From Ulva prolifera (Eukaryota; Chlorophyta; Ulvophyceae; Ulvales; Ulvaceae): DNA of 64,000 bases. A program made the translations under genes and the position numbers. Each line of letters opens with the position of its first letter. The stretch's first letter is position 1. Below are positions 51,541-63,800 of this stretch, piece by piece. The notes under the pieces were generated by a model. The model saw only the letters and a list, made by a program, of their open reading frames with translations. It did no database searches and was not told the origin of the DNA. The DNA is taken from contig CM041197.1 in the NCBI GenBank assembly GCA_023078555.1, forward strand, positions 62,001 through 126,000, written 5' to 3'.

Positions 51541-53137
51541 GTCACGAATATGTTCCCCACACGCACCAACACACCCCCCTCGACCGGCAAGGCTGCTACA
51601 TTGTGCCCAGGATCACGGACTGATGCACAGCGCCTTCCCATGTCACAGTCCTGCAGGGGTGAGGAGTGTGCGTGATCGTCTCGAGCGGCGCGTGTGTGTA
51701 GCGCTGCTGCCCGTCTGGATCTTTTGGCTACCCGGAAGAGATTTCCATGGTGAGGGCGCCCGGGACATCCTTCGGACAGCACGAGGCCCCAGTTGTGGCC
51801 GTGCAGCAAGCGGCCCGCGGTGCAGCTTGCAATTGCAGTCGGTCATTCGGCTCCGAGTCGGCTGTTTTTCTCCCGTCTGGTGATTTGAACGAGATCTTAT
51901 TGCGCCCGTGTATTCGCGTTCACTCTTCTCGCAGTACATCCTTTTTTTCTCCTCTCTCTTCAACTGCGACGTGGTGACGAAGACGAACTCGAACCCGGTG
52001 CTTCAGCAGGAGACGCCCATGTAGGAGACAGGTCAACTGGCAAGCATAAGATAGTATCACCACTAGCTGCTTCCCAAGGGGGTCTGGCTAAGTGCGCTGA
52101 GTGGCTCTTGCGTTGGCAAACAAATCAAGGCCCCTACCGCAATGGACTGGCCGTGTCGCGGAGCTGCCGTGCATTGCGTCTAGCAAGCTTGTGACGCAGA
52201 ATCACTGCGATTCCGGGATTTGCCGTCCGCTGGACAGCTGATGCGCAAGGCCGCCACCTTGACCAGTTGGAGAGTGGCCGTTCACTCTTCACAGTAACGT
52301 AGTGAACCACAGTTGGAAAACCGAAGACGAAAACGGCCACGGTCCTCACATGTTGCATGCACCTTGGGCACGACTACAACACAGCGAGGTGCACCGCTTT
52401 CCCGACCTTCTGCTGTCAGACAACGCATATTCCTAGCCATGGCCATGGTGTCCATCACCTGCCACCATGATGGACTGCTCGTCCGCAGCCTCAGGTGTGC
52501 TTCTGACAGCGTACTTGCTCTGCCTTCGAAGTTGACATGTAGCATGATGCACATGTATGTAACACATATACAATGATACCTGGAGCTGCAACAGGTGAAG
52601 CGTAGCCCAATCTTGTAGTATGTATGGCAATTTTGCATTAATTGCCTTAGAACTGCTGTGGTGTGGATGCCACCAGGTTAGCATCGGTGTGGCTGGCTGG
52701 CGGCTGGTGGCCGTCACTGCCAGAACAGGCCTGGGAGTTCTGTGGCAGGCAAGTTGCAGATCACCCAGGCCCCCCCATACGCCTGCAGACAGCCACAGTC
52801 CTCCAACCCCGCTCCTCAACCAATTGGCAAGCTGCAGCTGTAATTCAAGTGACTAAGAGGCATGCTGCACCAACAGCACCACTCCTGTATAATGCATGTA
52901 CCACGGTGCACTCTGCCACAGGCAGAACTGCAGGGAAGCCGCTTTTGCCAGGTGCTCAAAAGACAGTTGACCTGTTAACAGCTGTTGCAAGCTTAAGCAC
53001 TATGGCAGGAGTGCAGGGCCAGCCCTACTGCTGCACGCTTGCAATCAGTGATCTGCAAAGCTTGCACAACTGGAAACCAAAAGAGACAGTGATGTAGCCC
53101 TCACACAGTGATCACGCCCTCACCCCGCTATCAATCA
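51541..53137. other. No supported gene
   Basis: A degraded R1-like scrap (GTGATTTGAACGAGATCTTA, CGTTCACTCTTCTCGCAG) lies at about 51880-51935. Otherwise I find no conserved frame or element. Confidence 0.35.
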
Positions 53138-53198
53138 ATTACAAAAGAGTGAAGCGAGCAGGAAAATACCACAAGCAAGTCTCATCCGAATCAACAGT
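53138..53198 (-). mobile_element. R1 subfamily variant, minus strand
   Basis: ATTACAAAAGAGTGAAGCGA then ACCACAAGCAAGTCTCATCC and GAATCAAC. The ends match R1 but the middle differs (GGTATTTTCCTG instead of GTGTTTGTTTTC in sense). A similar variant lies at 56575-56622, which suggests a second R1 subfamily. Confidence 0.6.
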
Positions 53199-53432
53199 CA
53201 GCAGTCACGTACACATGGCCACACTGCCACAACACAACCGAGCCCACAGCTACCACACCTATCCCACACCTAGCCAACACCTCCCACACCTACCAATCGA
53301 GCCCACACCTCCCACACCTCAATTCGCAATACCTGCTACCAAGAGTCACAACGTCAGCATGTCCTCACGCATACGTGGCCAGCAGTGTCCAATGCATGTG
53401 CCCGCCCAGCACACAGCAATTGACACTCAGCA

Positions 53433-53568
53433 TGTGTCGCTGTGTCCGGCGCGGGTGCTGCCGTTGCGTGGGTGTTTTGGTGTGCGCTTCGTGTGGCTTG
53501 CTGCGTGGTGTGCGTTTCCCCTGCTTCTTGCTTGCGGTGCTACCTGCCTCGCTTGCTTTGTCCTTGTA
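53433..53568 (+). mobile_element. R2 retroposon, 136 bp, with 22-bp target duplication
   Basis: The insert runs from TGTGTCGCTGTGTCCGGCGC through GGTGCTGCCGTTGCGTGGGT to CTTGCGGTGCTACCTGCCTC and GCTTTGTCCTTGTA. The flanking 22 bases (starting ACACAGCAATTG, ending CACTCAGCA) are identical at 53411-53432 and 53569-53590. It is the clearest R2 insertion in the window. Confidence 0.93.
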
Positions 53569-53599
53569 ACACAGCAATTGACACTCAGCACACAGCAAC

Positions 53600-55142
53600 T
53601 GTCAACGTTAACCCCCAGCTGCAGGCAGCTTGCTGCCCCCCAAGCCAGGCCACCAGGTCAGCATGTGGACACAGGCAGGCAGCAAATTTGTGAAGTCCAA
53701 CAGGCTCATGCCGGGGTGCTGATCAGGGTCACAGTGGGATGGGCCATAGTGGGATGAGACACTGTGGCAGCCAGACTTTGTCTCAAGTGCATCAGATGCA
53801 TATGGGCCATGACACTGCAGGGGGCAGCAATGACTTTGCAGGGACTCCATGATGGTAGTACAGTTACAAAGAGGGTGCACATAAGCAGTGGGGAGACACC
53901 TAATTTCTACCTGAATCCAGAAGGATCATCTCTCTAGCCGATGATCCAGCTGTTGCGCCCCTGTGAGGTCCATCCACATGCATGATCGTGCTGACATTGA
54001 ACATGCTGTCTGAAGTGATTGGACCCTGACCCTGACATGACAGCATCAACATTGACAAACTGCAATGATAATGTATGTGGCACATGTTGGCTATATGTTG
54101 GAGTTTGGAGGGTACTCCCCCCCCCCCCCCCCCCTCTCAACCCTCATCCACTGTTGGCGTTGCTGTCGGACCCTCGCATCCACTGTTGGCGTTGCTGTCG
54201 GAGCTTGTTCCTGTTCCTGTGCACAGATCAGGCGGCCGTGCACATGGGCACGCATTGCAGCGCAACATACAAATTGCTGAGCGGACAGGCCCACTTGGCA
54301 ACCACATTGCAGCGCAACAGACAGACAGATTGCGGAACTTGCTGGCGCAACAGATGCATCTCAGCCAGTATCAGACTCCAGCGGGGCCCTGCAGGCTATA
54401 CCACAAGCGCACCTGCGTATTCATCGGCACCCCGCCCCGCCCGCGGCTCTGGGCTCAGCGCTGAACAGCCCACATGTGCAGGTCAGCGAGCGAGCGTGCT
54501 GAGGTGGCCGGGATCCGAACGGCCAGTCCCTCGCAGAGACTGCCAGATGGCCAGTGAGGGACACAGGGTCGGCAGCAGCTGTGCAGGAACGTGACCAGTC
54601 ACCAATGCAGACGCCCCGCCATACTCATATGCATGAGTGCTGTTCCCTGATGTCTCATGCTCATGAGTGCTGTATCCGGCTTGGTTGATAGTTTGTAGTA
54701 ACAGTGTCACATTTCAACAGCTGTCCCAAATCACTGTGTAAGTCCATGTGATGCTTGTACAGTGTGGCTGTGTGTGTGTGGACGCTGCTAGAAACACAAC
54801 ATATTCGCGTGTTATGTGTGGGCCCCTTTCCTAACATGTTATGCCTATGTAAATGACATGGAGCTATGCATACCAAAAAAAAAACAAATTACAGACATGT
54901 GCATATCATCTTGCAGTGAGCTGGCCACAGCAGCATTGCACCCTGCACAAACACAACGGCAACGTGAATGAGTTGAACCAGGCGCGCGGGCAATCCCACG
55001 GGATCGATCAGCAAACATCGCAAGAACACAGCCGCACGAGAATCTGTAACACATCCCAGGCATTGCTTGAGGCATTGCTGCATACGTGCATGGGATCTGT
55101 GTAAACTTGGCACCACAGTTTGGCGCACATGCTGGGGTCCCT
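53600..55142. other. No supported gene; poly-C run
   Basis: A run of about 18 C (54117-54134) is followed by a direct repeat of about 35 bases (CATCCACTGTTGGCGTTGCT at 54145 and 54178). A block with GCAGCGCAACA repeated at 54257 and 54310 lies nearby. No conserved reading frame was seen. Confidence 0.4.
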
Positions 55143-55155
55143 GTTGTGTCACGCA

Positions 55156-55206
55156 TCTTACATACAAAAGAGTGAACGGGAGAAAACAAATACTAAAACC
55201 GAATCA
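55156..55206 (-). mobile_element. R1 retroposon, 51 bp, minus strand
   Basis: CATACAAAAGAGTGAACGGG then ACAAATACTAAAACCGAATC. Flanks GTTGTGTCACGCA (55143-55155) and GTTGTGTCAAGCA (55207-55219) differ once. Confidence 0.85.
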
Positions 55207-56060
55207 GTTGTGTCAAGCAAAATTATGTCTCATTTGCTTTGACGATCATGCAACGATGGGCTGCTTGGTTGATGACTGGCTGCTTCCTTGTGAAGCTGGG
55301 TGCCTGTGTTTTTCTTCTCTAATTGTGAAGACGCTTTTGCAGTTTCTCATGTGCAGTGCACTTGCCCGTAGTGGGCGTGCACGGAACAGGTGAATAACTG
55401 GATTTGCAAGTGCCTTTCGAGCAACGGCGTGCTGCCCTTTGTGACTACATATGTATCAAGAGAGTCAGCACGTCCCGGGAACAGCGTTTCGGGTACCATC
55501 TGCCACGTCACACACCGCCAGACCGCCAGACGGATTATGGAACCTCGAGACGACTTTCGACACGGACACCTTTTATCTCGTAACCACGGGCGCCTATCTC
55601 AGGATACCGGCTAATACCCGGGTAATGGGCAAGAACTACACAATCACACGAGAACCTCACACGACGCAGCTGCCATTGAGAGCACTCTCACACCGGTACT
55701 ACACGCATCGGCATGCCCGGTGCAATCGCAGGTTGCTCAAATATCACTACGCGAGCTGCCAGTTCACGCCGCCGGCCACATGCCACATGTGGCCACGCAC
55801 TGTGTTGACGCAGCCAGCCTAGGGCTTAACCGCCTATGCATGTGTGCATTGGTGCACACAGGTGACGAGAGTCGCGTCACGCGACAGCGTCCCCCCTCTG
55901 CGGCCGAAGACGGCTGATGATTGCTATTCACAGTGTATTAATGTATGTTACACATACCGTGCCATTATATGGCAAAGCCAACAAATATATCAAGTTAGAG
56001 AGCGACCGGCTGCCACCAAAGCAACAACAAGAACTCGTCACAGCAAAAGACCCAGACAAC
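55207..56060. other. No confidently supported gene
   Basis: A plus frame (55451-55822) reads plausibly (LETTFDTDTFYLVTTGAYLR, IPANTRVMGKNYTI) but has no paralogue. I cannot decide whether it is coding. Confidence 0.25.
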
Positions 56061-56076
56061 AACTAAACACAATTGT

Positions 56077-56264
56077 GAATTTACAAAAGAGTGAACGGGA
56101 GAAAACAAACACTGAAACCGAATCTCATCCGAATCAAATGCAACATACACTCACACACACACGAACACTACAACCGCACTCACAACTCAGTCCGGCAGGA
56201 TCGCGTCCTCCAGGCCCGCATCATATCGCAACCCTTGCTCCCGAGAGATGACAAGCCCAGAATT
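56077..56264 (-). mobile_element. R1 retroposon, longest copy, 188 bp
   Basis: On the minus strand it reads AATTCTGGGCTTGTCATCTC, TCGGGAGCAAGGGTTGCGAT, ATGATGCGGGCCTGGAGGAC, CCGGACTGAGTTGTGAGTGC, a (GT)-rich part, TTGATTCGGATGAGATTCGG and the usual 3' end. The exact 11-bp repeat AACACAATTGT flanks it at 56066-56076 and 56265-56275. All other R1 copies are 5'-truncated versions of this one. Confidence 0.85.
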
Positions 56265-56275
56265 AACACAATTGT

Positions 56276-56333
56276 TGATTCGGATGAAATTCGATTTCAG
56301 TGTCTGTGTTCTCCCGTTCATTGTTTTGTAATC
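56276..56333 (+). mobile_element. R1 retroposon, plus strand, diverged
   Basis: TGATTCGGATGAAATTCGAT then TCTCCCGTTCATTGTTTTGT. It abuts the 188-bp minus copy, head to head. Confidence 0.75.
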
Positions 56334-56527
56334 ACTAAACTCAATCGCATCAAGTGCGACGACCAGAGCTCTCGATCCAGACGATCATCCACCGAATGCT
56401 ATTCACAGTGTGGATTCCACACGCCTGTGGGCGGCCTGCAGCCGAGCCTGCGTGTGCATCTCGCGTGCACTGGCAGCCATCCTGTTGACTTTAGTGCAGC
56501 AGATATGTACACAGAGCACCATTACCG

Positions 56528-56622
56528 GTTTTACACAAGAGTGATCACTCTTGTACATGTGTAAAACCCCCGTGTGTTCGAACGGGAAAATACAAATACC
56601 ACAAAAGAGTCTCATGCGAATC
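56528..56622. repeat. Nested palindrome and R1 variant scrap
   Basis: ACAAGAGTGATCACTCTTGT (56533-56552) is a perfect 20-bp palindrome within outer arms TTTACAC and GTGTAAA. Next to it, ACGGGAAAATACAAATACCA then AGTCTCATGCGAATCAAC matches the R1 variant at 53138. Confidence 0.7.
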
Positions 56623-56810
56623 AACACACACGCGCCACACTACATCCGAATTCCGCGCCTCGACGCTGAGCACTGGCTGTATATGTATACAGTTGTAGAC
56701 CAGTGCACAAATAGTCCTCCAGCTGCGCATGCAGCTCGAGACGTGCACCAGCAGATCACCGGTACAGGCCACATCGACGCCGTTCGACTGCTTACAATGC
56801 CGTATACGCA

Positions 56811-56840
56811 CTAGTAGTACTAGTAGTACTAGTAGTACTG
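56811..56840. repeat. 9-bp tandem repeat TAGTAGTAC
   Basis: About three copies of a partly self-complementary unit (CTAGTAGTACTAGTAGTACT and on). Confidence 0.9.
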
Positions 56841-57040
56841 CAGTATACACAGCATGCGCACAGACAGCCCACCGCGCACCATGGCAACACCGACCGTCTG
56901 GAACAACGACATGCTCAGGTTGGTCCTTGAGGAAACTCGTGTGTGGTGTTTGCGTGTACCCCTGTGTTGTTCCGTAGCCATTTGATGCCGGAGCGGCCAC
57001 TCTGTGGCTACAGCCCCTCGAGGAGTGATTCCGTCTTCGA

Positions 57041-57086
57041 AAGAGACTCAGTGACCGTTCAGATCTGAACAGTCACAGAGTCTCTT
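57041..57086. repeat. 46-bp imperfect palindrome
   Basis: The arms AAGAGACTCAGTGACC... and ...GTCACAGAGTCTCTT meet at TTCAGATCTGAA. Two mismatches in 23 paired positions. Confidence 0.93.
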
Positions 57087-60000
57087 GCGACGCCGGCCGC
57101 CGGCATCGCTCCACACTGACAGGCAGCACATTTCTGACAGAGCGACTGCTTGCTGCGCCCCGCGCCGGGTTGGCCTGCCTCTGCCCCGGCACGCCGCCGC
57201 ATGGGCCTGCCGAGCTGGCCTGGAAGGGTGTAGGCATAGAGCCTGTGGCTTGGGAGCGGCTGCGTGCTAAGAGCGTGGGTGTGATGCATGTCTCCCGGTC
57301 ACGGCCCTGCGCCGGGGTGGGTGCGTGCGGAAACGTTATATAATATATTGGGGTCGCCGCTGCTGCGGGTGATCGTGAGGTTGGCCGTCCTTCAAGCTGT
57401 CTTTCCTCCGCCGACAACTGCGACCTGCGTGTGGGCCCGGGGCACATACGCTTGGTGGCGGTCCGGGGGCAGATACGTCTCACCCTGGGGCCACCCCGAG
57501 ACATTAGAGTGGCTAGCAGTGGTGTTGGGGCGCGGTGCACACGGGCAGGGGCACCGCTGCCGGCTATGCAGGCTGTCGCAGTGCGCTAGCCAGTCGTACA
57601 GATTGTGTGCCGCCGTCCTGTAGCAAAGCACGACAGACGCCCACTGCACCGAGCACGCTTCCGTACACCCACCAAGTCCCACATCCACACCCTCGCATCC
57701 CCATTAAGGCGTGGGAGGCATAGCAGCAAGGGTTGTAGGGACACCTGACACTTGCAGCTGCGGGGGATTTCAAATACGGCATGTTTGAGGAACTGTTGTT
57801 CAACCCTTTCTGCCCCGAGTGCCACCGCGTGGTCCGGCCCCCTGCATGACAGCTTGGCTGTGTGGGCTGTGGTGACCACCTGCAAGTGCTCAGTGTGCAG
57901 TGGTTACTTCATGACTGCGGCTCGAGATGGCTGCAGCTGGAGACGGCGGCGTGGTCACAACAGTGCAGCATGCAGCATGGGGGACGTGGCGCATCCCAGC
58001 CATGTCCAGTCAGATGATCAGCCGAAGGTTGTACCTGTCACCTACAACAACTGGTGACAGCTACGCTTGCCATTGTATACATGATCGCCGCGGCCTCCAC
58101 CACCACCGTTTGGTCATGCCCCCCCCCCCTAGCGCGGGGGGTGGCCACCACCGTGCACCTCTCCCGGGAGACGCCGCTGGCATCACTGGACCTCCAGCCT
58201 CCACGCTCGCCCTCCCGGGGAGTGGCCGTGGCAGCATACGTCAGCGACACCCCACCCGCGATCATCTTGTATCTAAACTGCCAATTAGCTCTTCTGTGCG
58301 TGGCCTCGTGGCATGCGCCCTTGACCTGATGTGCACCAAACATGGCAGCCATGATCATTGGGTTTATGTCCGGCCGCCTAAATGTTGACCATGTATGCAT
58401 CACCGTACTGTGCACGGCACATATCCGTGAGTATGCATGGCGACAGGCACGGCGACGGCGCAGTGGCAGTTGCACATCAGCTGGCACATCATCTAGATTG
58501 CAACACCATATGTCCCACACGCGGCGGGCGCAGGCGCCGGGTGGTGTCGTGGGATGGCATTTGAGCGCTGTAGCCGTGCGCGCGGTGGCCTCTCAGAGGA
58601 TACCTCAGTGTGGTGCGGGCCCATGCATGCGTGGGAGGGTGTTTGTTGATACTGAGGTGCGGAAGGTGGTTCTCGAGGTGCCGAGAGCGCAGGTGGTGTT
58701 GTCCAGGTGCAGTGTCTGGGGGTACCTGCGTAGTCTGCAGTGACGGCGCCACCCTGCTGTGTAGTGTGGCTGTTGGGGTCCTGATTGCCTCTCTGTGAAT
58801 TGTCCGGACATCACATGAACGTTGTTTCACGGCTCGCGTGAAACAAAAAAAGGAAAATTGTCCACACGATGCACAAGCAACGTCACTGACCAGTGAGGCA
58901 GCTGAGATGTAGACTGTGCTTGCATGTACACTACCCTGAAACTCAGAGACAGCTGTGCCTTAGGTCGGGAGAACAACGAAAAACTGATGGCTAGGCCACA
59001 ATTGCACTGTCAAAAGGATAACACTGGAAAAGGTGCCAACCGTATTGCACGCTCGGCAGTGCCGCCTGCACACGCCCGCAGCAATGCCGCCTTATCACCC
59101 TGATGCCACACTCCTAGAAACAGCGGCCATACATATGGCCCACAGGTTGTGCAATCATGCAAACTTACATCAGCACGTACCAAGACAAAAAGAAACACAC
59201 ACGTGTTGAAGCAAGGCGTTGCACACTTGTATCTGCATTCTACGAAGCATTCCGCAGATGAACACAGGCTATGCATATGCAATCTCTCAAGGATCGGGGT
59301 CATCGGTGTCACCACACGTGCTGCCACGGAGGCACCATCACCTGCAGCGTCCAGTCAGGCCTGCTGGCTAGAGCTCACATGCCGTCTCCACCGGTAGCAC
59401 CGACCTGATGACCAGCTCCCCTCATACTCAGCGTCCCAGTGCCTACAACCCTGAGGCTGCTATCACACTGCCATCCTCCATCATGAGCCACAGCGACCCG
59501 GGCAGCTCACGCGAGGCGTAGTGGCCGTGGTGCGCATTGAGCGTGAGCTAGAGGTCAGCTGTCGTCGCACAGACGTTCAGCACGAAACCCATGCCCAGTA
59601 CTAGCAGCAGCGCTGCCCCTGCCCCCGCACTACTCACACACACACACACGCACCGCCGCCCGGAACACTGCAGCCCCCACATCCACACGCCACACCCATG
59701 CAAGTCCCCCCAACCAGCTGCTGTGACACCGTTCAGCAGAGAGTCTCAACCATGCCGATTCGAGCCAGCCACTGGCGGTAACTCCGACGCCTTACCGAAA
59801 TCGCATTGACCCGCGCACCTCACATAGCGCAACAGGTCCTTGCCTCTCAAACGCGCCTCCACCACGCACCGCTGCCCGCATGCACATCCCCACGCCGAAA
59901 CCACCCGACAGTATGACAGTTGGTGCCACTACCGGCAGCTGCGGCGCTGTTGCCTGGTATCTCGTCATCGCCGCGGCGAATGCAGGAGCGCTCCAGCCAG

Positions 60001-60813
60001 CCGCAGACGCAAGCGACCTTAGGAGAGTGTGCGAGGGCTGCAGAGCAGGCACATGCGCCGCTGCAGAGCAGGCACATGCGCCGCTGCGGAGCAGGCACAG
60101 GCGCTGCGGCTGCTGCTGCATCTCAGGAACGCCGTGCCTGCCAGCTGGCGAGTCGACCGACCGTGCGGGCCAGCCCCGGCACAGAGGCCGGCGTTATGGC
60201 CGTATCCAGAGAGAGGGACGGCTCCTTGCAGCGTGGCTGTCAGGGGCATGGCCGTCGGTGGCGCCAGCGCGGCTTTACCCAGCGAGCGTGGCCGGCTTCA
60301 AGTGTAGCACGGCGAGCTGGGCGACGGAGTCGGGTGCGCTTTGGGGACACATCGCGCGGGAGGCTGCGATTGGACTGCCTAGAGCATCGCATCCTGCACA
60401 TGCATCGCCACCCTGAGGTGAGGGAGCACGGGCATGAGGAAATTGAGTGCGGAACAGATGATGGCTGGTTCTGCGCGAATCCATGGGCCGTGGCTGGGGC
60501 TGGATGCTGCTCCGTTCATGGGAGCATCAGACTCCAGAATGTGTGTGAGCATGTGGTGACGAGGTCACGCCTCGGCACGAAAACAATCAGTACACATATC
60601 GGCCAAAAACTCTGCCTCCGGGATGCATGGTCTACTCTGGTGCCTCCAAGAGACTTGCATCGTGTGGCGATGGATCTGTAGAAGCAGGTGTAGCTGCTGG
60701 ACAGCACAGAATGCAGCCATGAGACTGTGACACCTGTGACAAATGGAGGCCAGTGACGGGTCAAATAGTCACGAACGAGGAGTGCACATCAGCAGCAACT
60801 CTGCTCTACAGGC
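57087..60813. other. No confidently named gene
   Basis: Frames here are GC-rich and overlap on both strands. A possible zinc-knuckle pair lies at 57775-57920: FEELLFNPFCPECHRVVRPP in one frame and VVTTCKCSVCSGYFMTA in another, with a stop between them. A plus frame at 58054-58329 starts with a signal-like stretch (MTATLAIVYMIAAASTTTVW) but lacks a paralogue. A tandem repeat of about 24 bp (GCAGAGCAGGCACATGCGCC) runs 60034-60101. Poly-C and C-rich runs lie near 58125. Confidence 0.3.
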
Positions 60814-60876
60814 CCCTTGCACAGTGGCCAGTGTGCAAGGGACCGGTGGACGCAGCAACCGGTTGCTGCGTCCACC
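60814..60876. repeat. Two adjacent palindromes (28 and 32 bp)
   Basis: 60814-60841 reads CCCTTGCACAGTGGCCAGTG then TGCAAGGG, a palindrome with one mismatched pair. 60845-60876, with half GGTGGACGCAGCAACC, is a perfect 32-bp palindrome. Three bases separate them. The double-hairpin layout matches that at 47506-47572. Confidence 0.95.
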
Positions 60877-63800
60877 AGACCTACAGCTGTTGAGTCATCA
60901 AACCACCACATTTCCGCAAGAAGCATTTCCTAACTGCCAATGTCAGGTGATGGCTATTCGTGCCGCGGTCTGGGAAGGAGGCGCACCAGGCAGGCTGGCA
61001 GCCACATCTGAGCCACGAGCGGTGGCTCTTAATTAATCAAAATTTATGCCGTGGCTACGCCCAGAGGCATGTGTCTCACAACCTGCATCAATCTTGGCCC
61101 AAATGAGCGACAGCAGCGGGGCAAGCAGCAGGGATAAGACGCTAAGAGCAGAGCAAGGCATGGTTTTAGCATCAGAAAACAGAGCTTGTTAGCAGCACAT
61201 GAGGTTGAATGTTGCATCGAGCCCGAACACTGCTGCTCCGAAGGGCTGCAGAACCCAAGCCAGCTGCAGCTACAGCTACACCTACTCGTGCTCGTATTCG
61301 TATAGCGACAGGGCTGCATCATATAGTCATTCGGTTGTCCGTCTGGACTGGGATACTCACACATGCGTGCACGTGTGCGCGCAGCACCGGCACCGGCGTC
61401 GACACACTCGCAGCGCGCAAACACAAATTAAAGAAAACTTGTACTTCTGTGTGGTATCCACGCCGTACGGTAAAGGGCTACTGCTGGGGGCAACACACGG
61501 GGTCAGCGCGCTTCAACGGCGTGGCAGACTAATCTGCAGAGGCACCAGCCACGGCAAGCTTGGTTTTTTGAAACAAATGTGACATAGAGGGGATGCGATG
61601 GCATCGTACCGTGCTCTGAGGCAGCCACCACTCTGCATCGCGAGCCGAATTCGCAATCGAATGTCGACAGCTCTGTACTCTACTACCTGCCAGAGCCCCA
61701 CGAGGTGGCTCACAGCGAAGCCATCACATGCCGTAGCAGACTTCAACCGTACACTCTGAAGGGTTGAAGTGAGCCTGTGCCTGCTTTGGCACTCATGTTG
61801 ACTGGACGCGGATATATCCTCAATACACCACCGGGGGGCAGCCTGCTTTGGCACGAAGCGCAGCGCACGGCAGAAAACACGGTATCGAAGAACGACATAT
61901 CTCAATTTGAAGCAGCAAACCTGCGATAGTTCGCCGTCAGGCCTGCAGCAAGGCGCTGTTGAGACTGTGCCCGCAACATCCAACGCAGCACACAACATGG
62001 CTCCGTCTGGATGCTTCCAGCCCAGGGCACTGTTCTGCAGAACAGCGTGACAGTACGAGGCATGGGTGCTACCGTTGCTGCTTATAAGGGCCGTTCATCT
62101 TGGTCAAACGTCTGCATTTGACCACGGTATCTCGGTGCATGTCGCGCAGGTGTATGCATTGCACCACGTGTCACGCACGTGCGATATGGATCGGATAGCT
62201 CTTCGGAAACTTGACGACAGGTATCTGGGTCATTTTTAGGTATACCTCGCTGAGGTCACGCCACCCCACGTGGGTGGGTGTGTCACGCGCATCTGACGAC
62301 CGCGTGTAGGTGGATGTGACGTCTGCCACGAGCAGTCACCACCGGAAAGTGCAACTGCCCAGTATTGCAACGTTAAAACGAACGACTGCTGTCTGCTGTT
62401 CCACTACAAGAAGCTTGAAGGGGATATCAAAACAGGCAGCGCTGCGATGCGTGCATGCCTGCGATGTTGGCCAGAGCGGGCTGCAAAACAAAGTGCCTTT
62501 CGCCAGAAGCTTGTCTCTGCAAGCTGCCCTGACTGGCTTACAGCAGAGCAGAAATTTAACCTCTAATTCAATGTTTTCGCGTTGTGTGGGCGTGCTTGCT
62601 TGCCAGCACTGTCTTGTCTTCGGATGTTGGCAGTAAACCACAGCTGAGACCTACCCAGCTGTTGCGTAATAATCAGGGCTAAAGGCAAGGCAGACAAAAA
62701 ACATTCGGAACCACATTGTTGAATGTCATAGCACTGCGGCGATGTTGTATTAGAGCGACGATCAGAATTGTCCCGCGCGGCCACTCGAGCAAATCAATTG
62801 CCGTTGCGGTGCAATTTCCGGCAGTTTCACTACAGTACAAGGAAGTGGTCAGCAATAAAACAACAGTGAATTTGTGGTTCATTTTAGTGTGTTGAGCGCT
62901 GCTGCAGAGCCGCGGGCGAGGTCAACATCAGTGTTAGCATCTGCAGAGCTTTTGCAACGCAAGCGCAGTTATAGACTGACCACCCAGACAACATACAAAT
63001 ACTGGCATTGTTGTTTCTTCGCTGCAAAGGAGCTGTGTTGCAGCAAACACGCGGCCTGGCCGAGGGGCACGGGCCACTGCATCAACACGGCAACACGGCA
63101 ATCTCCCCGACACGGCAGCAACTGCATAAGCTCAACGATCAGCATGTATGGGAGTGGATCGGCTTCACTGTAGCAAGCACATTGTTCTAGATTTCAGCCA
63201 ATTGGCAGGCCCCGCTGCAGGCTCGTGGGAGTCGAGTCGTGGCAACGTTGTCCTGCCCAACCAGGTCGCACAGCGCCTATCAATGTCCAGACAGCACAGT
63301 AAGAGACAACTTCAATGTGTACACGCTCAATGCTTTTTAATTAGTGGACCGCCGCGAGCGCCAGCGCAGCTGCAGTGCCACGGCAGTGCAACTGCATGGC
63401 ATGGGACCCCGGTGGTCATGCTCGCTTCGTAAAGCACGAGGCATGACGGTGTCGGTCACGTGGGTCAGGCTGAGGGAGGTAACTTTAGAGAGGAGCGGTA
63501 TCTGACATGCCCCCAGATCCTGTGGCTGATGCGCGCACAGTGTGCATTACCCACACCATTTTGTACACGGGTACTGTGCACATTCCGTCCTGAAATAGTC
63601 AGGAGATATCGGGTTACCTGCTGGTGTGGCAGGCACCGCTGACTGCGTTCAGGATGCCACTCCGCATCGTCAGACCGGGTTGCCACTTCGCTCGATCGCC
63701 AGCGATGAACCACTGACAGTGGTCGACTGTACAACTCCGATGTACAGCATCCCACGAAGCACCGGAGATGTCATAGCAGCCCTGTAAATGTGACTGATCT

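Noticed and set aside
16275..56333. R1 as an introner (mobile intron)
   Set aside because: Some copies start with GT, but 5' ends vary, there is no consistent AG at the other end, and insertions occur on both strands. Truncated retroposon fits better.
56965..56990. TCCGTAGCCATTT, resembling the start of the dinoflagellate spliced leader
   Set aside because: Only 13 bases match and the rest of the 22-base leader is absent. It is not enough to assign the lineage.
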